The notes under the pieces: generated by a model
The model's input: the letters and a program-made list of their open reading frames with translations, nothing else
The model's database searches: none
What the model was told of the DNA's origin: nothing
Part shown: piece after piece, positions 38,621 to 50,495 of the stretch
How the letters are laid out: each line of letters starts with the position of its first letter
How positions within the stretch are numbered: position 1 is the stretch's first letter
From: Pelargonium nanum
Lineage: Eukaryota; Streptophyta; Magnoliopsida; Geraniales; Geraniaceae
Assembly: GCA_036897485.1 (NCBI GenBank)
Contig: JAYMTF010000133.1
Span: forward strand, 1 to 50,727
Reading direction: 5' to 3'
Length of the DNA: 50,727 nt
Position numbers and translations under genes: made by a program

Positions 38621-41176
38621 TCACCTTCGCATCCACACGGCGCCGTTTCTTCCACCTCCGAAACGACCGCAACTCATCGCCACCGCCGCCGTTTCGCCCA
38701 CCAGCGTGTCAAGCACCTCCTTCTCTATCTCCCTCACTATGCTCTCTCCTTCCTCCACCATCCCCAACCTCTCCACGTTCCTCACCTTCCACTCCGGCAA
38801 GTCGCCGTCGATGATCTCGTCGATGTCCTCCAGCACGCGGCAGTCCTTCGCCGGAAAGCTCCGGATCTTCCGGCACAAAACGTCCGCTAGCTCGGAGCCA
38901 TGCATGACGCCAAAAGTACTTTTATTAAAACTCCTCCACGGCTTCATGTTTACGTACGGCCTCAATATATCGACCAACAATTCGTCCACCACATGGAACA
39001 GTAATTTTCTGTCAGTGGCGGCTGTGGCGGCGGCGGGATAATGATGATGATGAGAGAGTTCGAGTTGGTGAAAGAGTGATGGGTCGAGTGGATGGGACGG
39101 AGAGAACCAGCCTGCGAAGGACACTGGTGCATCTTTGTGGATGCCTGTACGGTTTAGTATTGTGGTGACGTAGTGATGGTCTGCTCCACCACCTCCGGTG
39201 GTGGCGCTGGTGGCGTCATCATCACCGTTAAGCTTGTTATGGTTGCTGTTGTTGTCTGGGACAGAGTGCGTACGCGTCGCTTGTTTGTACTTTTGGCTCG
39301 CACAACTAGATAACTGTGACCTCCGTCTTGATTCTCGAGCAGCATCAGCATCAGCATCAGATACCTGTGATGACTTTTCCAATATATACCGCAGATAATT
39401 ATAAGATTAATAATTCATGTGTATCATATTTATAAAAAATTTGAATTTAAAAAAAAAAACTACCTGATTTTGAAGTAGTACGATCTTGATGGCCGGATCT
39501 TTCTTGACCGGGAGGAGAGTCGGGTTGAGAAGGTCACTCGACAATGGAGTTTTCTTGCACTTGTTGTGCTCAGGAATGTTACTATTAGCTTTCATGATGG
39601 CCGTTGACGATGGACGGACAAACGGTTCTTCTTGCTTACTGTTTTTCCTGATGATATCTGATGTTTGCGGAGGCTTCTTGATTAGCCGTGACCTGAACCT
39701 CTCACCTCCGGCCACTTTCTTGCTGCATTTCTTGGCTTCTTTTTGCTGCTCTTGCAATGGCCCCATAGCCTGAGATTGACAATTGGTGTTTGTAGCTGTA
39801 GGCTTGTTCTTAGACTCCAAGAACCTAAGTCTTGGAGAGCAAGAAGGGACTGTCGAGTTCTTGCCCGGACTTGAATCTTCTCCCAGTTTCGTTGACACTG
39901 GCTTGGAACATTTCTTGGACTTGAGGTGGCTAATGAGAAGCTCCTGGTCTCTTCTCTGTTCTCGGTTTCTTGAAACACTAGAAGTGTTTGTTATGTCCGT
40001 CAAGCCTACTCGTCTGCTAACACTCTCCTTCACCTGCTTCACTATCTGTTTAGCGTACTCGCTTGGGCTGCTTCTGTTTTCGTCTTGGCATTTGATCTCC
40101 TTTCTCCGCTGTGAAGTGAAGCGGGAAAATTCCAATGCCTCGGTGAGGTTCTCCTTGTGGATTTGAAGAGACAGGCGGTGGGCGGCGTCCACGGAGCGGC
40201 GGCTCGCTGAGGAGGATACTCGGGGCGTCTCGGGCAGCGAGCGGGTGCCCGAGGCGTTTGCGCTTCCCTGGCGGAGGCGGTTCAAATGTGACTTCTTGTA
40301 ATTACTTGTTGGCGTCGCAATGGCGTGAATGGAGGAGACGGTGGAGGAGGAGGAGGGAGACGAGCAAGAATCGGGGAGGAGGTCAAGACCCATGAGCCTC
40401 GCAACCAGAGTTGGGGTCTTGGTCCCTGGAGAGCCGCTGGAGTACAGTTCATTTGATGATCTTCTCTCATGTCCTCTGCACCTTGTTTTGATTTGCATAT
40501 CCATCTCCATCTCCATCTCCATTTCCATCTCCATCTGTGAGATTAAATTAAATTAAATTAAATTAAATAATTAATTAAGTCTCTCCCAACATCATCATGT
40601 TGATGATGATTACACAGTTTACAATAACACAAAAAGAATCTAAGCTAATCAGACATTAATGCAGTAGGAACTTACTGGGAGATGTAACTTTTGATGATCT
40701 TGTTTGGAAGATGACACCAGTACTGAAACCTCTCCCTCCTCCTTATCCTCTTGTAATTCCAATTCCAAGCTGTTTCTGGGTGCTTCCGTACCTGATTAAT
40801 TCATCATTGCATTAAATTTCACTCCTTTTTATAAAATAACACTATAGAGGAGGAGAGAGAGAGAGAGTTCTTAAAAAAAACCTTTGAGAACAGTGGAATG
40901 GTTTTCATGAGGAAGGTGGAGAGAGGAGGGAGGGTGGTGTAAGCAAAAGTGAAAGTGATGAAAATCAAAGAATTGGAAAACAGCAGTGATGCAGCTGCCA
41001 GAAGCTGAAGCAGAAGCAGAGGTGGTGTCTCTATCTCTGGGTTTGGGTCTGTTTCTGGGTCTGGGTCTGGGTGTGGCTCCTTCTCCTACTCCTCCTGCAG
41101 AAGAAGGTGGTGGTCTCTTGGAGGATTTGGCAGCACTAGCAGTACTAGTAGTAGGCCAATACCAGTCTTTGCCCAT
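38621..41176 (-). CDS. TON1-recruiting-motif (TRM/LONGIFOLIA-type) protein with VARLMGL and DUF4378
   Basis: Minus-strand exons 41176-40882, 40791-40676, 40534-39464, 39364-38621; GT-AG, phases close, 741 aa. Plant TRM proteins recruit TON1/FASS complexes to microtubules and influence cell elongation and division planes. Evidence: the early hydrophobic segment CITAVFQFFDFHHFHF (about residues 62-77); TPTLVARLMGLDLLP (about 181), the DUF3741 motif; a long basic Ser/Lys/Arg region with KEESVSRR-like and SRLIKKPP stretches; and a C-terminal DUF4378 region (DRKLLFHVVDELL, PWRSF, ELADVLCRKI, then EIIDGDLPEW and EIEKEVLDTLVGE). Residues 15-55 are Arg/Pro/Ser low complexity. Exon 3 begins with five Met-Glu pairs coded by a hexanucleotide repeat. 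The subgroup within the TRM family was not determined. Confidence 0.9.
40500..40567. repeat. Hexanucleotide (CATCTC) run and adjoining TTAAA run at an exon border
   Basis: The plus strand shows CATCTC/CATTTC units (about 40500-40534) that encode MEMEMEMEMEMD on the minus strand, directly at the start of exon 3. After the acceptor there is a TTAAA/ATTAA pentanucleotide run at 40541-40567. Confidence 0.8.
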
Positions 41177-42221
41177 ATTTAGGTAGTAACAGAAACAGGG
41201 TTGATGCTTATTTTCTAGCTATGGAGACAAGGAAGATGACAGATATAGAGGTGGAGGTGAAGGAGCATATATATCACTATATCAGAATGAAAATGACTCA
41301 AGAGTGGCGCTCAAGTCTCTCAGAGAGATTGGGTTTGAGCAGCAAAGGAAAAAGAGGGAGTAGTGTGGTCAAGAAATGTAATGGAATACTGGTTAGTATA
41401 TTGTACAAATAGTAGCAGGATGCGAAAAAAGCGGATCCATCAAAGCATAAAACGGACATATTATTTGATTTTGAGGAATGGAATTGAATTGTACCAATAA
41501 CTAAAGGAACCACCTAGTTGCATGATACTAACTGTCCAATTAATGTACACTCCTACACTTATCAACATATATAATGATTTGATTGCTATTAATATTTTTT
41601 GGGAAAAAAAGTTTAATTGCAATAAAAAAGATGGTAGGATGTGATAGCAATTTTTATCGATTAGATCTACACAGTCGAGAATAGCTCTCTCCTTCTAATT
41701 TAAAATTTCACTTAATCAGACACAATGAGAGTTGAACTCAAAGTCATCCACAAAAGATGTGTTATGTGCATTAAGAGATTAAAGTAGAAGAAATAAAGTA
41801 GATATCTATGTGTACCAAGACTTTTGAATAAAAGACTTCCTTTAGAATGAGACATACAATCTCTATCAAAATATTGAGTTCAAAATCTCTTAGAACCAAA
41901 TGATTTTGACGCAAGAATAAAAAATCACTAATAATATTCGAGTTACTCAATTTTGCTTTTAATGCCCAAATCTTATTTTTCATCCACTTAACAAAGGAGC
42001 ACATTCTTTTATCTGTGTCTTAACAATGACTAAATGGTTTAAGATACACACTTATATGTTGGGTGGGGTGTGTAAACATTCTTAAACAACATATTCTTAG
42101 ACATTGATGGGTAAACAAAATGTTAATGTAATTAATTATAATGAAATTTAGGGTTTGTGCCTCTCTCCTTTATTTTGTCGTTTTGAAAGTCGCTAAGATT
42201 TTTGTTTACTTATGACTGTTC
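41177..42221. other. TRM gene upstream region and spacer before the LINE
   Basis: Includes the probable promoter of the minus-strand TRM gene. AT-rich, with no other gene seen. The small ORFs at 41221-41412 (+) and 41298-41513 (-) lack support. Confidence 0.4.
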
Positions 42222-42305
42222 TTTTTTTTTTCGATAAGCAATCGGTACCTTTTATTATAAATGACACAAGGTCGAATAAAAGTACAAGAATAAACTAAGC
42301 AAAAG

Positions 42306-45300
42306 CTAAGTGCTAAAACAAAGATTCGGATTTAAGCACCAATCCGATAATGCAAAAGACGAGCTAAAGTCAGGCACCACACATGAGCAAAGAACGAAAC
42401 TAACGCTCTTGATCCGGAGAATAACGCTTTCGGCACTTGGAAATTCGCCTTTGAAGAAAAGGTTGTTACGGGCCAACCAAATATGCCATAAAGTAATTGA
42501 GCATATAGCATCCCAAATAGAGCAAGCTTGCTTGGATCCACTGTAAATAGATGACCAACTTGACAAGAGAAGGAAGCAATTTGAGGGCAGGACAGAATGA
42601 ATACCCCACCAACCAAGGACAGCAGACCATACTCGTTGAGACCAAGAACAAAGAAGTAAGAGATGGGAGCAAGTCTCCACTGCTTCATCACAAAATTTGC
42701 AAGTACGATCCGTATTAACCGGTAAAACACCTCGAGAACTCCAAAAATCAAGACAAGGAATACTGTCCAACGATGCAAGCCACGCAAAACATTAAATTTT
42801 TGGAGGAATGACGGGTCGCCAAATCAGATTTGAACAAGCGAAACGAATATGTGGTGTTCTCGAATACAAAAATTCGTACGCCTTTTTTGTTGTAAACACG
42901 CCGGAATTGTTGTGTCGCCAAACCAACCTGTCCGTCGACGAGGAGAGGCGAGGTGCCGAGAGCAGCACTTCCTTGAGTTCAAGCAAAGAACCCGCTTCCC
43001 AGCCGCGAAGGTTCCTCCGGAAAAGGCCAGCGGCATCTGATTCCATCATTGGCAAAACAGCCGCTACGCACCTTGTTTTGCAGGTGCTAAGTGAATACAG
43101 CCGAGGAAAAGAGATGTGCAGCGACTGAGACGAGACCCAATGATCAGTCCAGAACTTCACAGTGCGCCCATTACCAACAAGCCATTTCAAGCTATTCGAA
43201 CCCATTAAATCCAGAAACCCAGGTATATGCCGCAGCTCGAGTAGGCTTCGAATTACTGGAGAAGCATTATGGGATACCAAGTCTTCGAGACTCCATGACG
43301 TCAAGTCCCATCCGTATTTTGCGCATAAAACATTTTTCCAGAGAGAGCCGGGTTGGGATGCAAAGCGCCACCACCACTTTGCCAATAAACTAACATTTGC
43401 GAGATGCAATTGTCGAATTCCCAAGCCACCGTGTGATCGTCTCAAAACAACTTGAGCCCATCGAACTTTACAAATTCCTCGAGACGAAGAGGAGCCCGCC
43501 CATAGGAAGCGACGCTCAATGCTTTCAAGAGCTGAGATCACTTTCTTTGGAGCCCGAAAAAGGGACATATAAAATAGAGGAAGAGAGGTTAGAACCGAGC
43601 GAATCAAAGTGACTCGGCCACCCAAAGAAATATAGCGTGTCTGCCAAAGCGCTAATTTCTTCTTAAACTTCTCAATGATCCCTGACCATGAATTAATTAA
43701 GCGAGGATTGCAACCCAATTGGAACCCGAGGTACTTGATTGAAAGAGTGGCGATCTGGCAACCCAGAGAACCGGCCATGAGAGTGAGCTGCTCGACATTA
43801 GTAAGTAATCCAATGATGCGAGATTTCGCAAAATTAATTGTAAGTCCGGAAGCTAACTCAAAACAGTGTAAGACGTCTTTAACATTGCTGATTGAGTTGT
43901 CCAAGCTCGATACATCCAAGAATAGCACGGTATCGTCAGCAAATTGAAGATGAGAGATTGAGAATTGTCCCACTTTAATCCCACGAAACTGATCCTGCGA
44001 TTCTGCTCTCATAAGCAACAAATGCAAAGCTTCGGCAACAATAATAAACAGAAAAGGCGAAAGCGGGCAGCCTTGTTTTACCCCTTGAGAACTCACGAAA
44101 TCAGCCGAGGGCGATCCATTTACCAAAACTGAAATAGACGAGACCAAAATATGAGATATCCACATACGAGTTGAGGCCCCAAAACCCATAGATTGTAAGC
44201 AGAAATCGATGAAGCTCCATTCTAAACTATCAAAAGCTTGCCGAAAGTCGAGTTTTAATATGATTGTCGGCGAATGACGAGAACGAACCAAGTGAATCAA
44301 CTCCCCTGCAAGAAGAACACTATCCAATATTTGCCGATCTTTTATAAAGGCACTCTGGACATCACTAATTAAACCATCAATATATGGTTTGATTCGGCTA
44401 GCAATCAATTTTGAGACGATTTTATATGGGCCCGAAACAAGGCTAATAGGTCTGAAATCACTCGGCGACTGAGGAGATGGAACTTTTGGAATTAATGCCA
44501 AGAAAGCCGATTGGAATCCCTTCCCTAAACTGTCGGTCTCCATGAAAGCTTGGACGAAAGCGAGTACGTCAGACTGAATAATATCCCAACAAGATTGATA
44601 GAAGAGCATACTGAAACCGTCAGGCCCCGGGGCCTTGGACCCGTCGCATGAGAAAACCACCGCCCTAAGTTCATCAAGGGTCACAGCTCGCTCAATTATG
44701 GAACGCGCTCCATCCGGTAAAACTTTGAAATCAAGCCCCTCCAAAATAGCCCGATCCAAATCTAATTTCGAAAGCCGTCTTTTGAAGTGTTCCCGAGCGA
44801 TTTCTTTCACCACAGCCGGGTTTGAAACCCAAACATCATTTTCATGAAACCCATCAATGCGATTTGAGACTTGACGAATGGTAGCTACACGATGAAAATA
44901 ACCCGTGTTACGGTCCCCCTCTTTCAACCAACGGACACGTGATTTTTGCCTCCAAAGTGCCGAGAGGTCCCGGGTTCTATTATGCAGCTCCGTACTAAGA
45001 GATAATTTGTCCTCTAGTTCCGCTTGTGAGAGAGGGCCGGTCTCAGCCTTGAGATCAAGAGCATCAATTCTTTTTTCCAGTGAGGCAATAACATGCTCCA
45101 GATGACCAAACTCTTCAATGTTCCATTGTCTCAATACTGATTTTAATAAGAAAAGCTTCCTCCAAAGACGGAAGCACGGCATACCGTGAATGTTAAAAGA
45201 TGACCAAGCCGAGCGAACTGTGTCAAAAAAGGTGGGGTGGGACGTCTAGCAATTTATAAACTTGAACGGGCGCGGGCCCCAGTCCACAGATTCCATTGAG

Positions 45301-45983
45301 AACACTATCGGACAATGGTCCGAGCAACCACGAGATAAGCCATACTGGGAGAAATTCATAATGACAGCGGGCCAACCCGCCGATATGAACACCCGATCGA
45401 GTCTGCTGGAAGTAGAATTTGGACCATACCAAGTGAATTGCCTACCTCTTAATGGTAAATCAATTAGCCCGCACGAGTTGATGAAATCATTGAAAGCCGA
45501 AACCGCAGTCGGAGACACCGAGTTGTTTGAACGCTCACCTGCTGATCTGACCGCATTGAAGTCACCAGCTACAAGAATAGGCACTGACGAAATCGAGATA
45601 ATGGCATGGAGGCGAGACCATAAATCGGAGCGACTCGAATCTGTGCAGGGAGCATATACATTGATGAGAGTACAGTTGCAATTTAATAGAGACCAAAACC
45701 CAGTAATTGCAATGAAGTTCGGATCGATAACGGAGGTGCTCAAAGTAAACACAGTTGAATCCCAAAAGCTTAAGATACCCCCGGAACGACCAACGGATGG
45801 AGAGAATTCAAATAACACTGACGTCGAATGCCAAAAACTATTGCTCGAGAAAGAAGATAGCGCCTGAAGTTTACTCTCTTGAATAAAAACGAAGTGTGGT
45901 TTAAGCTTCCGAATGAGAGATCGGACCCGATCCCTCTTATGTTGCGCCGAGGCTCCTCGAATGTTCCAAGATAACAAACCCAT
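42306..45983 (-). pseudogene. LINE ORF2: endonuclease-reverse transcriptase, two in-frame stops
   Basis: A single frame of 1225 codons from ATG at 45983 (MGLLSWNIRG). It makes the endonuclease and reverse transcriptase that copy the element into the genome. Endonuclease: WNIRG, IQESK, AGDFNAV, SRLDRVF and the catalytic CSDHCPI are present (residues 1-240). RT: KLDFRQAFDSLEW, GVKQGCPLSP and the active-site QFADDTVLF (about residue 680) are intact. A C-terminal zf-RVT region follows (IWRPVIPPKI, then CKFC and CSHLL). Only two changes break it: TAG at 45246-45248 (codon 246, between endonuclease and RT; probably a former Trp) and TAA at 42792-42794 (codon 1064; the older copy at 2467 has Gln there). 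The upstream GTG at 46001 is less likely as start. Confidence 0.93.
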
Positions 45984-46008
45984 TGCGAGGAGTCGGCGCA
46001 CCGTTCAA

Positions 46009-47712
46009 TTAATCAATTGAAGAACCGGCTTCAATCGCACGAAGCCGTTCGAGAATGTATGCCTCTGACCCGGGAGCGCGAGCTCCAAGTGTTTTACAGA
46101 AGTCCCATAATGCAGCCGAAGAGTCAGAAGGAGAGGAGGATTTCTGCAACCGAGATGATGCTGATGGTGTTGAACCCAAATTATTCAGAGAGGAAGTAGC
46201 CGGTCTCCTCTTTGAAGGCGAAACAGAGGCAGAGAGACGTCGAGGGATAAATGACGGTGTGCGCTTACGGGATGCTGTACGTTTTGCCGGAGGGAGCAGA
46301 GGAGCTAGTTGCTTAAGCTTCAAGTTTGAAACCCTAGGTGCCGGGAGGTTAGACAAAGTCTGCTCCGAGGAAGCAACAGTTGGCGGAATTGGCAGCTGAA
46401 TAAATGAGGGAGTAATTTTATGAGGCAGGCCCAATTCAACATGAGCAGCATCAGGCCCATCAGTTGGTTGAGGCGGCCCAACTAATGGCTGATTAATTCC
46501 CATAGCCTTTGATGCACCAGAGTTTTCCTCCTCCACATTATGCAGTGAGACATTTAAGTTGTCAAAATTATCAGCAACATCACCACCTTTAGGATTTTCC
46601 GGAGACCTTGGCGATTCAGACTCAGACGAGCTGGAGGGTGTAGCGTCCACAGAGGGAGAAAAAGGTAGCAAATCCGCATCCATGCACTCTGAGACGGCTA
46701 TCCGGAAAAAAGAACTCCCAAGTTTCAAAGATACAACTTGAGAAATTGTGCATAAAGAGGATTCATGGACCAGGAATTGAGCTTGGTCAATATGGTTACT
46801 CTCTGAAAAGGATGGATGGATGTAAATCATTTCACCGAATAAATTTGCGATGCTACGCAAGGAGTTCTCATGCCAGCCCTGAGTTGGCAATCCACGAACT
46901 CTTAACCAACAATATCTACCACATTTCCTCTTCAACCGGGACCAATCATGAAACATGACAAACCACTGAGATAACCATTCCCAATTCGAGTCTTTCATAG
47001 CTTGGAGCACGTTCGGATCGGGAAAAGATAGAGAAAAAACCCTTGGGCCCAGGAATTTTACCGAGATGTCGAAAACTCCCTCTGAGGATATGAGTTCCTG
47101 CAGTACCTCAACAGAGATAGGGGATCGCGAAATAGCCAGAACGCTCCATTTAATCTTGTTTGTTAACAAACGGGTGTTAAAACCCAAACATTGTAGAGGC
47201 CTGATAATGGTGGGCGGATCATGTGATAACCTAGTCGGACAGTCAGGAGACCTCCTGGGGGGATGAGACGAGAGAGTCGTCTGTTGCATGAAAGACTTCC
47301 TAGCCCAGTCAATAACGAGCCGAAGATCGAGGAGGAAAGTACCATTAAGAAGACGGAGAACCCTAGCAGCTTCTGATCGAGAAACGAAGGAGACAAACCC
47401 AAACTTTGTACCGGATTTAGTCGGGGATCGGGGAACAAAGCAGTTTGTTACAGTCGCATGACGTTGGACAAAATTTCCCAGCCATCGAAAAGTCATCGAA
47501 GCAGGGAGATTCCCAAAGAATAAAGTAGGCGCAGGAGAGTGCAGGGATTGCGCTGGATCATTTTTTCGATCAGTGGAGACAAAACCAGATCGTCCTCCTG
47601 CAGAACGACTCGACGAGAAACCAGACCGGTTAGGCAGCTGTCGAGGGCATATTAAATTGAGGTCTTTCTCGTTATGATAGCGAATCTTGCTTTGATAGAA
47701 AGTTAAGGTGTG
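46009..47712 (-). pseudogene. LINE ORF1: RNA-binding (RRM-like, DUF4283) protein, start lost
   Basis: The frame is open from 47712 to the stop at 46009-46011. Plant LINE ORF1 proteins bind element RNA. Evidence: RRM-like RNP2 LFFGNLP just before the first Met at 47496 and RNP1 KFGFVSF just after it; a DUF4283-type region (FLGPRVFSLSFPDPNVLQAM, RGLPTQGWHENSLRSIANLF); then a Ser/Pro-rich tail with basic patches (KRTASRKRTPSF). No zinc knuckle was seen. Because RNP2 precedes Met 47496, the true start is upstream. The frame has no ATG there, while another frame open from about 47990 to 47672 overlaps it by about 40 bases, so a one-base indel near 47672-47712 is likely. The ORF1 stop lies 25 bp before the ORF2 ATG. 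Confidence 0.8.
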
Positions 47713-47960
47713 TTAGAATTTGCATGGCGCGGGACGTAGATTCGCAGTAGTTTTTATATTGGTGTGCGCGCAGGGCAGTAGGAGACGGTGGCAGAGAAGG
47801 AGAAAGTGACTTGGAAGGTGTTGATTTGGCCAATGTCATCGGATCAGCCTTCGAGTTTATTGTCAAATCAGATGGCAGACCCCATGGTGGTGAGGGGCAG
47901 TTGGTAGAGCCCTCCACGTGGTCGTCTTGAACTGCAAGTGCAATGGTTGTCACCTGTTCG

Positions 47961-50360
47961 TGCTCTTCAGGCTGTAAGGGAGGATTCCAGTGCCTTCAGT
48001 TTGATTATTCAATACACTTTAGTCATTATGGCTTAGTTTGGTAGTGTCAGTTTTTTATTTTCGGGTTGATCTGTGAACCGAGTGATCCACGAGTTAGTTA
48101 AATCTTCTATCTGTTGGTTAGACTTGTCTTGATGAATTGATTTCCAAGCCTCTAATTTTATAGCGTATACTTGTGGATATTAATTGATACAGAGTGGTTT
48201 AAAGTAACATTTCCCAAAATTATAGAATATGCATTGCATGGTTCATGGTGTATGATATTTGTATTTTACTTTCACTCACTTCCAAGTTTTGTTTTGTTTT
48301 GTTTTTGTTTGGAGAAGTTGGTCTCATCATCGGGAATTGAAATGGTGAAAAGCAATGCAAAAAGATAAGGAAGTGAAGTGGTGATCAGATGACCTCCCCC
48401 TCCTTCCTTAAATAAAGAAAGAGCAACTCCAGGCCCTCCCATCCTCATCCTGCACCTTCAATAATACCACAACTATTATTCTTTTTTTATTACACCTCTG
48501 CAATTCCTTGATATATATATATATATGGTTCATGTCTTTGAATATATTTCTGCCGATTCAATTCAAATTATGAATTTACTGCATTTTTTTATATATTATA
48601 TAGGGCGTAGATGTAGACTGTTTTATATAGCAAAACAATGAATGTTGTTATATAAAGTCCACACCTATATGTTTTAGATTATTTTGTAGAGCCAAATAAG
48701 TTTAGTTAATGGTGAAAATCTATGTTATCATATATCATTGCTCTAGACGCGGTTATTTTTGTTTCGGAATGTGCATTTCAATATGTGAGATGTCAAAATT
48801 CAAACACGGAATTTTTGTTGCCGCCGTAAGAAAATATTTAAAAAGAAAAATAATTTTATTCCAAGAAAATCACCATCTCGCGTGGCAAATAATGTGTTTC
48901 GGACTAAAAATTATATCGTTAATATGTTATTGCTAAATGTTTATGTACTGATAATGTTATATTTCTCACATATTATTTTATTATATATTTAATTTATTAA
49001 ATAAATATTTCACATTTCAATTAAAAATTTCAAGTTAAAATTGTAAATAAATTCACCTCTAAAATTCTAATCTTCGTGTTTTCATTTCTATCTCATGTAT
49101 AAAATGTCCCGAGAATCCAAAAAATTTTACGACAAATAATTGGAGCGAGACAAAAAAATTTGAAATGGTTAGTGTCTCAAGTGTGACACAAATGTGAGAA
49201 GCCAACATCCTCCAATAATGCTTTGTCATGTCAATCAAATATTTGGTTAAGGTTTCAAAATAGAAAGCTAGTAGTACTAGTGATAGTGCATTGCGCTATA
49301 TTTTATTTAAAGAGATTTACATCTACAATACTGTACTTGTTGAAATGAAAATTGAGACAACTTGTGAGATTTTTGTTTCTTACGCTGCTTCATGATTAGA
49401 TATATAATTCCTTAATGAATTAGAGGTGTGATTCTTAAAAGAAAAATTTTTGATAAGGCAACTCGCATATTTTGTATGTGATATCTTATCTAACTGTTCG
49501 AAACCCACATCACTTTAATTTGAGCTAGACTTAGGTCAATCATTTTCGACCCAAACAAGAAAATCCCAAGCCGAAATCCAAATCCTCGCCTCTAATCATA
49601 ATGTGTTTATTTAATTCGTGTCAAAACAAGCATATTTAATTGCATGTCTTCTTATTCAAACGTTACAAATGTGGTGTATGATTTTGTTAATTAAGTCTTG
49701 AGTCTTACTCTTGGGATAATGAGTTGGAGGTTAAAGTTTTTGGTCATGGGTGTTTGAAGCTTGCATATAGCAAATTTAGTGGAAAAATATGAGTTTGTGT
49801 TCGGAAAACTATCTTGAGCATGAAAGTAAGAATTATTCCGGTGGAATTCGAATAACACTATGTTAGAGAGGATGCTAAAGAGACAAAGCAAAGATTATAA
49901 GCTTCTCAAATCGAAGAGTGAGATCACCTTCCTCAAGAAATGAATATGAACTATTTATTTATTTACTTAAGGCAAGTCAAACCAATAAAGAGATGACATC
50001 TCATGAAAATTTCACTCGCACTCACTTCAATAAATTTGTTAGAGCAAAGCAACCCGCTTGACGTAGAATTTTAACGTCGCATCATTATATTATTGATGAC
50101 TCACACACATATTATATATATAGGGATAAGCTAATTTAACTAATCTCTCGCATAGAGTCGGCACAATTTAATGTGATTAATTAGATTCAAGATAATAAGA
50201 ATACAAATTACAGCTGTAGCTAAGAATATAAATTTTCTACTTTCATATAAGATTTTGTGTAGTGAAATTTTCTTAAACCATGCTTCAGTCCCATTCCAGA
50301 AGAAGCATAACAAGAAATTAATAATGATTATTATTTCCAACTTTCAAATCTCCTGTGTTC
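47961..50360. other. AT-rich intergenic, no gene seen
   Basis: Short ORFs only. A TA run lies at about 48511-48523. At 49985-50100 the wording (GTTAGAGCAAAGCAACCCGC, AATTTTAACGTCGC) recalls 1405-1450 and may be a shared MITE family. Nothing else identified. Confidence 0.4.
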
Positions 50361-50369
50361 GTAGAAAGG

Positions 50370-50495
50370 AGAGATGGTTGGCATCTCCCCTGACAGGGAC
50401 GGGAACCGCTTTCGAGCCTCCCTGTTAACAACACATCCGGTTAAGGCTACCCACTTGGTCTCCAAGTGGATCTATAACCCAATTTTTTTTTTCCT
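50370..50495 (-). mobile_element. Possible tRNA-derived SINE head
   Basis: On the minus strand TAGCCTTAACCGGATG (A-box-like) is followed about 30 bases later by GGCTCGAAAGCGGTTCCCG (B-box-like) and CCTGTCAGGGGAGATGCC. GC content is higher than the surroundings. It is too short and diverged for a firm call and does not fold as a tRNA. Confidence 0.35.

Larger units (their letters stand above)
42222..47960 (-). mobile_element. Nearly full-length L1-type plant LINE retrotransposon
   Basis: On the minus strand: ORF1 (RRM-like plus DUF4283) at about 47950-46009, ORF2 (endonuclease, reverse transcriptase, zf-RVT) at 45983-42306, then about 75 bp of 3' UTR ending GGTACCGATTGCTTATCG and an A-run (T-run 42222-42231 on the plus strand). 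No long terminal repeats. The 3' end is shared with the fragment at 2467-3090. The 5' limit and the target-site duplication are not certain; only a weak CTGTTC match occurs at both candidate borders. Confidence 0.9.

Noticed and set aside
38482..39041. Plus-strand Ser/Pro-rich ORFs (38482-38814, 38706-39041)
   Set aside because: Antisense to the TRM gene's last exon, whose minus-strand frame holds the DUF4378 region.
45262..45867. 201-codon plus-strand ORF
   Set aside because: Antisense to the LINE endonuclease domain, which has all its motifs on the other strand.
42222..47957. Target-site duplication CTGTTC for the LINE
   Set aside because: Only about 6-8 bp match at the two candidate borders, too short to be convincing.
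50370..50495. tRNA gene
   Set aside because: Box-like motifs are present but diverged, and no acceptor-stem pairing or full cloverleaf could be drawn; a SINE remnant is more likely.
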